Shown here: in pieces, positions 38,984-50,385 of the stretch | Position numbering within the stretch: the first letter of the stretch is position 1 | Layout: every line of letters starts with the position of its first letter | From: Pistacia vera | Taxonomy: Eukaryota > Streptophyta > Magnoliopsida > Sapindales > Anacardiaceae | Direction of reading: 5' to 3' | DNA length: 64,000 nt | Assembly (NCBI RefSeq): GCF_008641045.1 | Contig: NW_022196514.1 | Location: forward strand, 310,001-374,000 | Notes under the pieces: generated by a model | What the model was told of the DNA's origin: nothing | Database searches by the model: none | Seen by the model: only the letters and a program-made list of their open reading frames with translations | Made by a program: the position numbers and the translations under genes

Positions 38984-40230
38984 CAGTGGCAGATCCATGA
39001 TTTTTGCCGAGGGGAAGCCTCTGCAGCTCCGCCATTGTTTGCCCAACAACTAGTGAAAATTTAAAAAAAAAATCATCAAACCTTAAGCAAAGAAAACAAT
39101 ACAATATTAAGAACATGAGAGAAAAGAATGTAATAATATAATATTTTCCTACTTAAATAAATCTATGAGAAGCAAAGTTTTGATGAAATGTGTTAAGTAT
39201 ACCTTGAACAAAACCTTCTTTTATTATTTTATTTCATTTATTTATTTTTTTGGCTTTCAAAAATTATAATATAAATTTTTGACTTTCATCAGACCTAGCA
39301 TAAGCTAAAGTCAACCAAAACTTAAATTAAGTTAACGTTGCGTTGATTTTTAATATGAATTAATAAAAAAATAAGGGATTTCTTAGTATAAACATAGATA
39401 ACAACTCAAATTTATTTATTAATTTTGAGTAGCTGAACAGTGATGTTTAAAATGTAGGAAAATAGTGGGTAAAAAATGAAGAATAACGTCCTTTAAAATA
39501 TAGTTAAAGTTTTAATTTGGGTAAGTAGGTTTATTCTTAGACACAAAACACAAAATAAACTTACAAGATCCATATATTTTTCCCTCAAATTATAATAAAA
39601 ACCTCCAAAAAAATGATTAAACCATAAAATAAACTAAATTGAAATAAACAATATACATACTTAAAATTGATAAAACAGAAAGTGGAGCTAATTGTAGCAC
39701 CTTGAGAAGTGAAATCTTTAACAATTTCAGTCTTCAAAAGTTTTAAGAGCAAATAGCATGAGAAAAAGAATGAGAGAGTAAAAAATTGTAGGGATAAAAT
39801 CATAAAAAACAGGTGAAGCCATGGAGATAAAAAGTGGAGAGAGTTTTAAATTTTTAATATGATGTGGACTTGGAATATACATATTAATAACAAGTTTTTT
39901 GTGGGCTTAGACATATGTATAATCATTAGCGGATCCAAAAATTTCGGTTAAGGTTGGTCGAAATAAAAACTAATTGCACATTAATATTTTTGTTAAGGTG
40001 GGCCAAAATCCGAAAATTGTATATATCAGTATTTAAAAAAAAAATTGAGGGTGGGCCATGGGCTGGATCCGCCCCTGTGTATAATAATTATCATTTTTTT
40101 TAAACTTTGAGGGTAGGCCTGGGTATATATATTAATAACAATATTTTGTGAGTTTATATAATATTAATTTTTTTATTTAAATATGAGGAATGGCCTGGGC
40201 CTACCCTCAAAGGGGTTGGATCCGCCCCTG
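38984..40230. mobile_element. Non-autonomous hAT-type element, second copy
   Basis: Starts CAGTGGCAGATCCA and ends GGATCCGCCCCTG, flanked by ATGGAGGT and ATGGGGGT (7 of 8). It differs from 23298-24553 by substitutions and small indels. No transposase. Confidence 0.7.
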
Positions 40231-41029
40231 ATGGGGGTGGCCATTGAAAGAATTTACCTCGCCGTTTACTTTAAGACCTTTGAAAATTTGTTGAGATATG
40301 CGCACAAAACTAGTCTAGACACCTCTTGTCACCCAAAAAAAAAAAAAAAAAAAAAAAAGTTGTGATGAGTTCTCATTAATTTAAAAAAAATATAAAAATT
40401 TATTTAAAATACACAAAATAATTATTATTACTTTATAAAAATGTACTATTAAAATTAATAATTTAATGAAAAAGGAAAAAATCTACTATCAATAAGTGTC
40501 CAAATTCAAATCCAATGGCAACACCCATATAGAAATAATCAAACGGTGATGATTTTAGAACTGTGAAACAAATAAATCATTAGTTAAATTAATTAAAAAG
40601 TTCATTAACACTGTTATGCTACAATTACTCGCAACATCTACAATAAGGTGAATTGGAAAATAAAATAAAATCCTAATATGAAAAAAAACCATATTAATTA
40701 ACATCCTAATTAATTATTAATAAGAGAATTGTGTTTATTTGAGGTGGCTTGGGTGCGTTGGCTTATTATTTATTCCATATTCTCAAACCGATTATTTAAA
40801 TAGTGTTCGCTTATTATTCACACAAGTCAACCTTGAAATATGATCCTGACAGGTTTGACTGTAGACATTTGTAGCTTTTTTCTTCTCATTTTTATTTCAT
40901 TTTCTCACTTCTTCACTACATCAGGGCTTCACCATGTTTACAAACTTGTTTCTTCCATCCAATCTTCTCCACCTGCAAATACCAAACATAACGATATACA
41001 CTTCTTTCACCTGCACCACCCAAACAATA

Positions 41030-41400
41030 TTCACAGAACCACCCACCACGAATATGTCCACACTATATTCACCATGAACCACCCACCACCCGATCTGTCA
41101 CACACTAATATCCACCGTGAAAACACCCCCAACAGATCTGTCACCACAATATCCACCGTAACCACAACAAACACCAGATCGTCCCCACGTCGCAGATTTT
41201 TTGTGAACCACCACCACCGTGAACCACCCCACAGTAGCAGATCTGTCCCATGTCATAGATTTTGCGTGAACCAACCACCGCACCAGATCTGTCACAGGCG
41301 CAGATTTTACATGAACCACCCATAACACCAGACGTCCCACGTCGCAGATTCACCGTGAAACCACACTTGCATGAACCACCCACGTCGCAGATCTGTCTAG
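41030..41400 (+). repeat. Degenerate minisatellite related to 25420-25640
   Basis: Repeats of GAACCACCCACC, CAGATCTGTC and CGTCGCAGAT-type blocks. It is more degenerate than the array at 25420-25640 and lies in the left part of the Harbinger element. Confidence 0.7.
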
Positions 41401-41720
41401 AGGGAAAGGTGATTAAGTTTGTCGCAGATCTGTCCAAAATATTCAGGGAAGGGAAGGTCTTGTGTTTTTTTTTTTTTTTTTTTTTTTCTTTTTTTAGGTT
41501 ATATCGTTGGACAAAACTTTAGGGAAGGGAAAGATGTTTGATTTTTTATTTTTTTGTTTTGCAGGTTATATCTTGTACAAAAGTTTAGGGAAGGGAAAGG
41601 TGTTTGATTTTTTTTTTTTTTTTTTAGGTTATATCGTGTACAAAATATTTGCGCATAATCTGTGATTTTATTGCATATCTGTCCAAAATATTCAGGAATG
41701 GAAAGAGACCCGCGAAGTAC
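41395..41720 (+). repeat. Three degenerate repeats of about 70-100 bp with poly(T)
   Basis: Each unit has a TTTAGGGAAGGGAAAG-like block, then a T-run, then AGGTTATATCGTTGTACAAAA-like sequence (near 41450, 41520 and 41590). AGATCTGTCCAAAATATTCAGG appears at both ends of the array. No coding function. Confidence 0.6.
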
Positions 41721-42028
41721 CCAAATCCAGTTTCTGATCTCCATCACCTATTTGTTTTCAAGACACCGGAGACGCAATTTTCCTCATTTTTTTTTATTGG
41801 AAATAATTTGTGTTAGTACTGTTTTTTCTTTTCATTAATCATTTTAATTTTGATTGTAATTATGCGTTTTATATTTTGTTGACTCAAACTGATATCTGCA
41901 CATGCGTCAAAATATTGTGCAGTTTCATATGTTATTTATGTAACATGTTGTATGTTATGGATAACTTTTGGGAGTAAAAAATTATTGGATTATTGGAAAT
42001 AATTTGTTGGGATTTCACAACTGATATA

Positions 42029-42290
42029 TGTAAATCTAGCTTAGGGTTTGCGAATAAAGCAAAAATGGAGAGAAAAGTGTTTGAATCTTCTTTACTGATG
42101 AACTAATTTTTAGTAGCTACAGTGAAGAGTAAACTTTACTCTTTTATACAAAAACGAAGAAGTGTAAGAGTAAAGTCAAAGTGCTGCGTTTTTACAATTG
42201 TTTTTATTATAAACAAAAACGACACCGTCTGCAGAATTACATTTTCCTCCTGCTACTTGGCTCTTTTGCACTTTTGTCCTTTGACCAACA
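42029..42290 (-). repeat. 3' LTR of the Copia element
   Basis: 262 bp, 259 positions identical to the other LTR by eye. It is followed inward by the purine tract. Confidence 0.92.
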
Positions 42291-42890
42291 TCCCCTCTCA
42301 AACTGGACACTCTTCTTCTGCTGCTTCAGTAGTCTTTCACGAGCTTTTCTTAGCATTTCTATTCTTGGCATTTCTTTTCAACTTATTGGCCCTTTGACCA
42401 ACATCCCCTTTGAAACTAAACCTCTAACAAATGATTGCAGTTTTTTTTTTTTTTTTTTTTTTTTTTTATAGAGCAGTCCAACATCAGTTCGTCTCATGCA
42501 AATGCAGCAGCTCGTCGCGAACTGGTTGCTACAAACAGCTCGTCTCATGCAAATGCAGCAGCTTGTCTCATGCAAATGCAGTAGCTCGTCTCATACAAAT
42601 GCAGCAGCTTGTGGCGAACTAGTTGCTACAAGCAGCTCGTCTCATGCATCAGCAGCTCGTGACGAACTGGTTGCTACAAGCAGCTTGTCTCATGCAAATG
42701 CAGCAGCTCGTGGCGAACTGGTTGCTACAAGATGCTCGTCTCATGCAAATACAGAAGCTCGTGGCAGATACACAACTCATAGCTCAATTCTGATTAAAAA
42801 TCCACAACTATAACCAGAATTGCTAACTCTTGATACACAGCAGATACACAATCTATAAAAACTACAAACTGTAATTTCATCAGTTAAGAG
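42291..42890 (-). repeat. Copia 3' untranslated region with poly(T) and minisatellite
   Basis: Between the RNase H stop codon and the 3' LTR. It contains a second copy of the LTR-end/purine-tract junction (GACCAACATCCCCTTTGAAAC near 42399), a T-run at 42441-42468, and an array at 42480-42760 of CTCGTCTCATGCAAATGCAG and GCGAACTGGTTGCTACAA blocks. It is non-coding on the element's sense strand. Confidence 0.75.
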
Positions 42891-44683
42891 TCAGTATGTA
42901 GCACAGGGGACTGCAATCACATTCAGCTTCTGTCTCAGCTCAGAAAATTGAATAGCAGACAATGCTTTTGTCAAGACATCTGCAATCTGCAATTTTGATG
43001 GCACATATTGAACTGTCAGGTTCTTGGCAAGAACTTGCTCCCTAATGTAGTGAGCATCTATTTCTATATGCTTTGTTCTAGCATGGAAGACAGGATTTGA
43101 AGCTAAGGCTCTGACACTTGTATTGTCACACCAAATTACAGGTTTTGAGGGCAGTTGAAGGCTGAGTTTAGTGAACATACTTTGAAGCCATGCAACCTTT
43201 GTGGCAGTTTGTGCTAAAGCCCTGTATTCAGCTTCAGTGGATAATAATGCAACAACTTTTTGCTTCCTAGAGCTCCACTGAATTAGATTAGGTCCAAGAT
43301 AGACACAATATCCACTAGTAGACCTTCTATCTTCAACATTACTCCCCCAATCCGCATCAGCATAGCACTCAATATTCAGGGAACTTGCTGGTTTAAACTG
43401 AAGCCCATAGTGCAGTGTTCCTTTAACATATCGCAGAACGCGTTTACATGCTTGCCATTGTAACTCAGTTGGGGCTTGTAAAAACTGACTAAGACGATTA
43501 ACTGTAAAGCTAATATCTGGTCTTGTCAATGTGAGATACTGCAAAGCTCCAATTGTGCTGCGATATAATGTAGGATTGTCAAACAGGTCACTATCATCAC
43601 TCCTCAATCTATTACCAACAACCATTGGTGTAGAGCATGAGTGTGCATCCATCATTCGTGTTTTAACAAGCAAATCTGAGGCATATTTGGACTGCCTAAG
43701 ATGTATACCAGCTGCTGTCTTGACTGCTTCCAGCCCTAAGAAATACTTGAGTGATCCTAGGGTTTTCAAAGCAAATTGCTCATTTAACTCTCTTAACAAC
43801 TGAGTAATGTAGGTTGTATCAGAACCAGTTATTAAAATATCATCTACATAAACAAGAACATAAATTAGTCCTGACGATTTTTTAAGAACAAATAAATTGG
43901 AATCTGAAACTGAGTTTTGAAAACCCTTGTCTTGAAGAGCAGCCTTAAGTTTATCAAACCAGGCCCTAGGGGCTTGTTTAAGGCCATATAAAGCCTTGTT
44001 TAACTTACACACATGTGAAGGATGAACAGTTGATTCAAAACCACTTGGTTGCTGCATAAACACTAACTCACTCAAAGTGCCATTAAGGAACGCATTGTTC
44101 ACATCAATTTGTTGAACATCCCATGCATTGGTTACTGCTAGAGTGAGAACTATTCGGATGGTGGATAGTTTTATAATTGGACTAAATGTTTTGAAGCAGT
44201 CCAATCCATGAGTTTGTTGAAACCCCTTAGCCACTAGTCTGGCTTTATATTTTTGTAGAGAACCATCAGCATTCAATTTTGTTCTGAAAACCCATTTGTT
44301 ACCCACAATATTCATGTCTGCAGTAGGAGCAACAAGGGTCCAAGTGTTGTTCCTAATTAAAGCATCAAATTCTGCCTGCATAGCCTCTTTCCAAACTGCA
44401 GATTTTAATGCTTCAGCAATTGACACAGGTTTTGATTCTATAGGGAACTGACTGGTTGTAAGATAAACAGCAGGATCCAATAAGTCACAGGGTGCATTGT
44501 CATGACCAGCAGCAGCTTTGAATCTTGTAATCATAGGGTGAGAATTCAGTGGCATAGGAGGTTGAACACTAGGGAACTGTGAAGCAGTAAGGTTAACCTC
44601 AAGTTGACAATATGGTAGAGTACAAGATGGTAAAATAAGAGGTAATAGAGATGGAGAAGAACAAGGTAGAATGGACTGAGATT
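42891..44683 (-). CDS. Copia reverse transcriptase and RNase H region
   Basis: The open frame 42891-44555 gives 554 residues; the same frame extends upstream to 44683, where a TAA follows the linker coded by 44918-44684. Reverse transcriptase motifs are present: NKWVFRTK near the start, DVNNAFLNG, LYGLKQAPRAW and the catalytic YVDD. RNase H follows with CYADADWG, STSGYC and STEAEYRAL, then HIEIDAHYIRE near the C-terminus. The catalytic acidic residues look intact. It depends on an upstream polyprotein frame that is interrupted, so autonomous expression is unlikely. Confidence 0.92.
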
Positions 44684-45924
44684 AAGCAGTCTGTAAATCT
44701 GTAAAAGGACTGCCAGAGTGTGTTTTTGAACGTGGATTTAAACTAGAAAACTGACAACTAGATGCAGAATCACAGGCTAGCGTGGCAGAATCTAAATCAA
44801 CTTCAATATGACAATTTGGCAAGCTATTGGAGGAAGAAATAACAGGTAGATGAGATATTAGATTATGACTGTTTGAGTTAGATGGGAAAGATTCTAATTT
44901 TTTTTGTAGTAACCTCATGTGAATTTATCAAAGGACTATGACCAGAATTATCAGCAAATGTAGAGGTACTAGGTAATAATGAATCAGATAAGTTTGAAGA
45001 AAGTTCACCTGCTGCTGTAGAGTTAGTACCAACTGTTGGATTACTAGGAATAGTCTGAGAACCAGTTACTACTTGGGGATCAGAAGTTGCAAAAAAAGGG
45101 TTATGTTGGAAGATTATATATGGCAGTGGTGAAGTATTATTAGGACCAGTATTGGTGGAATTGGTTGAAGGATCAGAATTGAATTGAACAGAAGATTTAT
45201 CAAACTCTTGAGAATAAGGAAATTCATTTTCGTTAAATTTGACACTATGGGTAATAAAAAATTTTCCATCAGCTCTTAAACACTTATAACCTTTGTGAAG
45301 TAAACTATACCCTGCAAATACACATTTTGAAGAATGAAAGTCAAACTTGTGCCTATGAAAATTCCTAAGAAAAGGGAAACAAGAACAGCCAAAAACTTTA
45401 AGACTATCATACACAGGATGTTTATTAAATAGCATGAAATAGGGAGTGTTATTATTTAAGACAGCAGTGGGCAGTCGATTAATGAGAAAGGCTGCTGTTT
45501 CAAAAGCCAGCCACCAGTATTTTAAAGGCATAGAGATATGAGCTAATAAGGTAAGTCCTGTTTCAATAATGTGCCTATGTTTCCTCTCACTACGACCATT
45601 TTGTTGATGAACATAAGCACAAGAGTACCTAGTTTGAATACCATTTTCAGTCAGGTAAGGAAGTAAAGCTTTGTACTCACCTCCTTGATCTGAATAGAGG
45701 CACTTTAGTTTGGTTCCAAACTGCCTCTCAGCAAGATGATGGAATTTGATAAAGGTGGATTTAACTTCAGCTTTTGTCCTAAGGGGAAACAACCATGTGA
45801 AGAGACTGAAATCATCTAGAAACTGCACATAATACCTAAATCCTTCTACTAAGGTGACTGGAGCAGGACCCCACACATCACTATGAACTAGAGCTAAAGG
45901 TTTTGTGGCATGAGATTGGGACTA
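44684..45924 (-). pseudogene. Copia integrase core and linker, frameshifted
   Basis: The integrase core lies within 44878-45876. It has the first acidic site in FLDDFS, the second in YSDQGGEY, and the Glu context in NGRSERKHRHIIE, followed by WWLAFETAAFLINR and the usual linker. A stop (TAG at 45922-45924) separates it from the pre-integrase region in the same frame. A run of eight A on the sense strand near 44898-44905 shifts the frame into 44682-44918, which carries the rest of the Ser/Asn-rich linker up to the TAA at 44682-44684. Confidence 0.88.
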
Positions 45925-47199
45925 GGGAAAACTATTTTGATGTAACTTTCCTCGCTGACAAGCATCACAGAAATTAGACACTTTGGTAGGTAGACTTTGG
46001 TTTTCAGTAAGAGAAATAGAGTTGGGAAGTGTTGATAAGATTTTATGCAATGTAGTTGTGTTGGGATGAACCAATCTTTTATGCCAAATCATGTGTTGAT
46101 GTGAGTGTTTGTCAACAGTCAAGCAATTTGGTGTAGAACCAGTAGTGTAAAAAATTTCAGCAGATAATTGTTCATGAACAGGGCAATTAACAGCAGACAA
46201 TTGTTCACTAACAAGACAATCAGCAGAAAAATATGCATTAACCTGGCAATTTGCATTATTATTTTCATGAACAGGACAATCAGCCGACAATTGGGCATTA
46301 TCATAGCAATTTGCAGTATTATTTTCAATCATTGAAGCAGTAGGCTCAAACAAGAATTCATCATTATGTATTACATTAGTAGTAACAGTAGGACAAACAT
46401 TAGGTTCAACAGAAATACATTTTGACTCATTTCTAGAACAAACACCATTACATTGTACTTCAAAATCAGAACCTTTATTATAGCTAACATTCGAGACTAC
46501 ATCAGACCTTTTATTAACTGTTTCAACTAACTCTAGATGTTGGTTGTTGGTCACAAGTTTATGGAAGGATTGAGAGGAGTCTTTGGTTGAAGGACTCATA
46601 AAATGTGTAGTGGCTGCCAGGTTTGGTGACGTATAAGCTGTAGTCAGATCAGATTGATAAGAAGAGACACATGGTTTGAATAGGTCAGTAGTGTTTGTTG
46701 GAATTTCCAGTTGATAAAGTCCTTCTTTGAGACCCACTTGTAGTAACATGGCCTTGGTTGACTTGTCCTTAACAACACAAGAGTTAGCATCAAACTCAAC
46801 AACAACATTATTATCCCCTGTAAACTTAGAAATACTCCGTAGATTTTTTGTGATTTTAGGAACACATAGTATGTTTTTAAGATAAAGACACTTAGAATGA
46901 AGACTACTAGGAATAAAGGAGTGACTAGTATGGGAAATGAGAAGGTACTCACCATTGCCAACCTGAAGCTTATCCTCACCTTCATAGCTCTTGCTAATGC
47001 TCAGCTGGGATAGGTTGGAAGTGACATGATCTGTAGCCCCGAAGTCCATATACCATGCTGGATCAATTGGAGTGGTAACAGAGGCCTGTGAATTATTGTA
47101 CAGTGCTGTGCAATTCTGAACTGGAAAAACATTGCTTCCAGGATACCCCAATGAGGTACCACCAATATGAACTAGATTTGCTTGACTATTTACTCCCAT
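45922..47199 (-). pseudogene. Copia protease and GAG-pre-integrase region
   Basis: The aspartic protease motif reads WYMDFGATDHVT, where active Copia proteases have DSGAT or DTGAT, so the catalytic triad is altered. The pre-integrase zinc region follows: WHKRLVHPN and CDACQRGKLHQ. The middle (about 46119-46560) has an unusual run of repeats of the type CPVHENNNANCQVNAYFSAD, not a familiar Copia domain. It ends in TAG at 45922-45924. Confidence 0.85.
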
Positions 47200-47271
47200 C
47201 TGGTGACTAGGAACTCCAAATGTTACTGAAGAATTGACATTGTTCTTAGGATTGCCAATGTACTATGACTG

Positions 47272-48567
47272 CTATGGAGTAAAATGTTGTTGTTGGGATT
47301 GATTGTTTTGTGACTGCTGTGGGTTATAATGCAGGTGCTGTGTTTGAAAGGTACTATCAGGATGCTGCTGCACTGGTTCAGTAGGAAAAGTATTGAAGTG
47401 GTGTTGTGGTACTGGAGCTTGAAAAATACCATTATACATTGAGTTATATCGATGATAACATTGGATGGCTGAATATCCAGCTTTATTGCACACTTGACAA
47501 ATAATTCTTCCTCTGCCAGTGCCTCTGCCTATGCCTCTTCCGTAAGTGTTAAAACTAGAAGATCTAGGGTTAAATGGCATAGTGTTGTAAGGTAAAAAGG
47601 AATTAGCAACTAGACTAGGAGAATAAGGTTGTGTGGTAGTATTGTAGGCAGAGAATGAAGATTGAACAAGTAAGACAGAAGACTGAGTAGGTAAGTTAAC
47701 ATAGGAGGGTAAGGTAACATAGTTTTGTGAGGCATGTGGGTTCCCAAGAGACATTAGAAAGGGTATGGTACCACTCAAGTTATCTGCTGTTTTGATAGTA
47801 CCACTTACTGGTGAACTGATACCAGACACATTGTAACATCCATGACTGGTTACAGAGGCTATATTTGCTGAAGTGTTATACAGGTCTGTGGAATTAAACT
47901 TTTCAAGCCGTATTTCATATTTCTGCAACAGAAACTATGCCTCTTGAAGAGTTACAGTATCAACTTTCGATTCTAGTCTAGAGGTGAGTGTCATTACGGC
48001 TGGATCATATTCAGGCCCTAGACCATCTAACACATACTGCAATAAATCTCTATCAAAAATAATCAATCCACTTGGAACTGAGCTTTCTACAGTCTCTTTC
48101 ATTTTCTTCACATAGTCATTAATACTCAATCCTCCTTTATGAGTTGTTTGAAGCAAATTTTTCAAATGTAAGGCTTTAGCCTTTGAGTCTGTAACAAACT
48201 CGTTTTCTAAGGCTAACCAAATTTTGTTTGAAAATCTACATTTAGACATAACACAGAACATGCTTTCACTAATTGAAGCTAGTAACCAACTCACTAAGCA
48301 TTTATCAGTATTTTTCCACAAAACATAAGCTGGATTTAAGCTTTCTCCAACAATATTATTACTAAGTTCTACCTCAGAGTCATTAATCAGAATTGGAGAA
48401 GGACAAGGCACTCTATCTAACAGATGATCTTTCAGCTCATGTGAGCCAACAACAAAGAGAACCTGAGAGCTCCAAAACCGATAGTTGTTCCTCGTTAGCT
48501 TGAGATTGATTACTTGCAAGCTCGAGGTAAGAACTGCAGTAGTTCGATTTTGTACTTCAGACATCAT
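47272..48567 (-). pseudogene. Copia gag with internal stop
   Basis: The gag capsid region is 47935-48567: LTRNNYRFWSSQVL near the start, and the UBN2-type NYVKKMKETVESS. TAG at 47935-47937 interrupts it. The same frame then continues to 47272 with a zinc knuckle, CQVCNKAGYSAIQC, in which the His of CCHC is Tyr. Two more TAG codons lie just after 47280. The tail is Gln/Asn/Pro-rich. Confidence 0.88.
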
Positions 48568-48642
48568 CTTCCCAATGTTGTTAAGCGACTGAGAGAGAGC
48601 AGGAATCTAAGGCCATTGACGTTAGTCAGTGCTCTGATACCA

Positions 48643-48904
48643 TGTAAATCTAGCTTAGGGTTTGCGAATAAAGCAAAAATGGAGAGAAAAGTGTTTGAAT
48701 CTTCTTTATTGATGAACTAATTTTTAGTAGCTACAGTGAAGAGTAAACTTTACTCTTTTATACAAAAACGAAGAAGTGTAAGAGTAAAGTCAAAATGCTG
48801 CGTTTTTACAATTGTTTTTATTATAAACAAAAACGACACCGTCTGCAGAATTGCATTTTCCTCCTGCTACTTGGCTCTTTTGCACTTTTGTCCTTTGACC
48901 AACA
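48643..48904 (-). repeat. 5' LTR of the Copia element
   Basis: 262 bp; begins TGTTGGTCAAAGGAC and ends GATTTACA on the minus strand. The primer binding site TGGTATCAGAGC adjoins it inward at about 48631-48642. Confidence 0.93.
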
Positions 48905-49226
48905 ATATATTTGTTCTCTAGATTACGATCATATGCACAAATGTCAGTATAATTTGCCCCGACGTCGCAGGATTGATTACTACTTGCAGCAGAGGTGTAA
49001 GTTTCGACGTTTTTCCAGACTTGGAGTTCGTCATACACCCTGTTGGTCGACATTGTCTGTATCTTCCCCTACATTGACTTCTTCAAGCAGTGTTGGATCG
49101 AATGAGGTAGAAGTTTATCTGTGTTTACTTGATTACGGTTACATGTGCGTATGTCTGTTTGTAATATGATTGGTGATTCGTATGGTGTCCCAATGTTGGT
49201 TTTCATTCTCACCGTATTGTCCTTAG

Positions 49227-50160
49227 ATGGGTGATAACATGAACTGGTCTGTTGAGATGACCCGTAAATTTCTGATTCTGTTGTCTGAGTAGGCGAAAAC
49301 TGCGCACGATACTTCAATTAAAATAGTAGATTACTAGGAAATGTTGGATGATATATCATCAGTGGTTGGGAGGAAACTCAACGTCACACAACTAACCTCT
49401 AAGTACTTTCGCCTACGAAGACTATATCATGAGTCGCAAAGTCCAACGTGTTCCGTAGACGTTTGGCAAGAATATGTGAAGGTAAATTGTCAACTTTTTT
49501 AACTAATATTAAACAACAACACCGTAATTGTACGCATATTTTTTTTTTCGGACTGCCAAATATTAATATATTATTCTTTTGCATTACCAGCAAAACCCAC
49601 TGGCGCAACAATTCTACCACAAAGGCCTTCCTCACAAAGATCTTTATGAAATCATATTTGAGAAGCAAACTGTCGCTGGGAGATATGCGTACAACTCTAC
49701 ATCTCAACCGGTGGAGACCTCCAGTTATTCCAATCAGGGCGCAGTTCCCATGGATGATAGCGACTTTGAACCTGATCTAGATCGGACGACAGGAGAAAAA
49801 CAGGCAAACACATCTGGCCATGGAAGAGCAAGAAATAAGAGCAGGCGAAGCCGCCCGGGACACTCACTTGCGGATGTCATTGATAGATTAACGGATAAGC
49901 ATGTGGAGAAGCGGACTATAGGATTGAGGGCTAGCAATCGTAGTACAGATGAGAGGGACGAAGAGAACACCAGTGGTCCATCTGATCCGTTTTCCATGAG
50001 CAATTGTATTGACATTATGATGGACATGCAAGTACCCACATAGTTTTACCTGTCGGTTGTCAAGTATTTGTATCAAAATCTAGGGTGGCGGGAGATATTC
50101 GTGAAACTCCCGCCCGAGGAAAAGGCAAACTGGATTTATAACGACTTTCTGAATTTGTAG
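49227..50160 (+). pseudogene. Myb/SANT-like Harbinger accessory protein, unit 1
   Basis: PIF/Harbinger elements encode a Myb/SANT-like DNA-binding partner of the transposase. The start MGDNMNWSVEMTRKFLILL and the following VTQLTSKYFRLRRLY match the Myb/SANT-like domain. An intron lies at about 49482-49590, then a Ser/Arg-rich middle (RSRPGHSLADVIDRL). The usual C-terminus WREIFVKLPPEE is after a TAG at 50041-50043. Two more stops lie in the first exon (TAG in LLSE-AKT and TAG before EMLDD). Not functional as written. Confidence 0.75.
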
Positions 50161-50385
50161 ATGACACTATATTTCCTAAGTGTTTGCTAGCCCTTTTGTA
50201 TGCGTCAATGGGCACTTGTCATTACAATTAGAATTTATAACACTACTATATGAACTTATTAATTATGCTACTGTTTTATGTGATATTACATGTTTCAACC
50301 CCGTTTTGGATTGTCATTAGAATTAAATATTGACTGTTATATTTTGTTAATTGTGGATCAATGTTTTGCAAATGTGCAGGTTTAA

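Larger units (their letters stand above)
42029..48904 (-). mobile_element. Ty1/Copia LTR retrotransposon, minus orientation
   Basis: A complete element with 262-bp LTRs (42029-42290 and 48643-48904) and a perfect 5-bp target duplication, ATATA (42024-42028 and 48905-48909). LTRs begin TGTTGG and end TACA on the minus strand. The primer binding site next to the 5' LTR is TGGTATCAGAGC, as in elements primed by initiator tRNA-Met. The purine tract GAGAGGGGA abuts the 3' LTR. Domain order is gag, protease, integrase, reverse transcriptase, RNase H, which defines Copia. The LTRs differ at three sites seen (about 1.1%), so insertion was recent. The frame has several stops and one frameshift, so it is not autonomous as written. 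Confidence 0.95.

Noticed and set aside
42480..42813. Open frame of 105 codons in Copia 3' region
   Set aside because: Antisense to the element and made of a minisatellite unit; not a gene.
44895..44910. Possible programmed frameshift at an A8 run in Copia
   Set aside because: It lies in the variable linker, other stops flank it, and Copia elements normally use one frame; a simple indel explains it.
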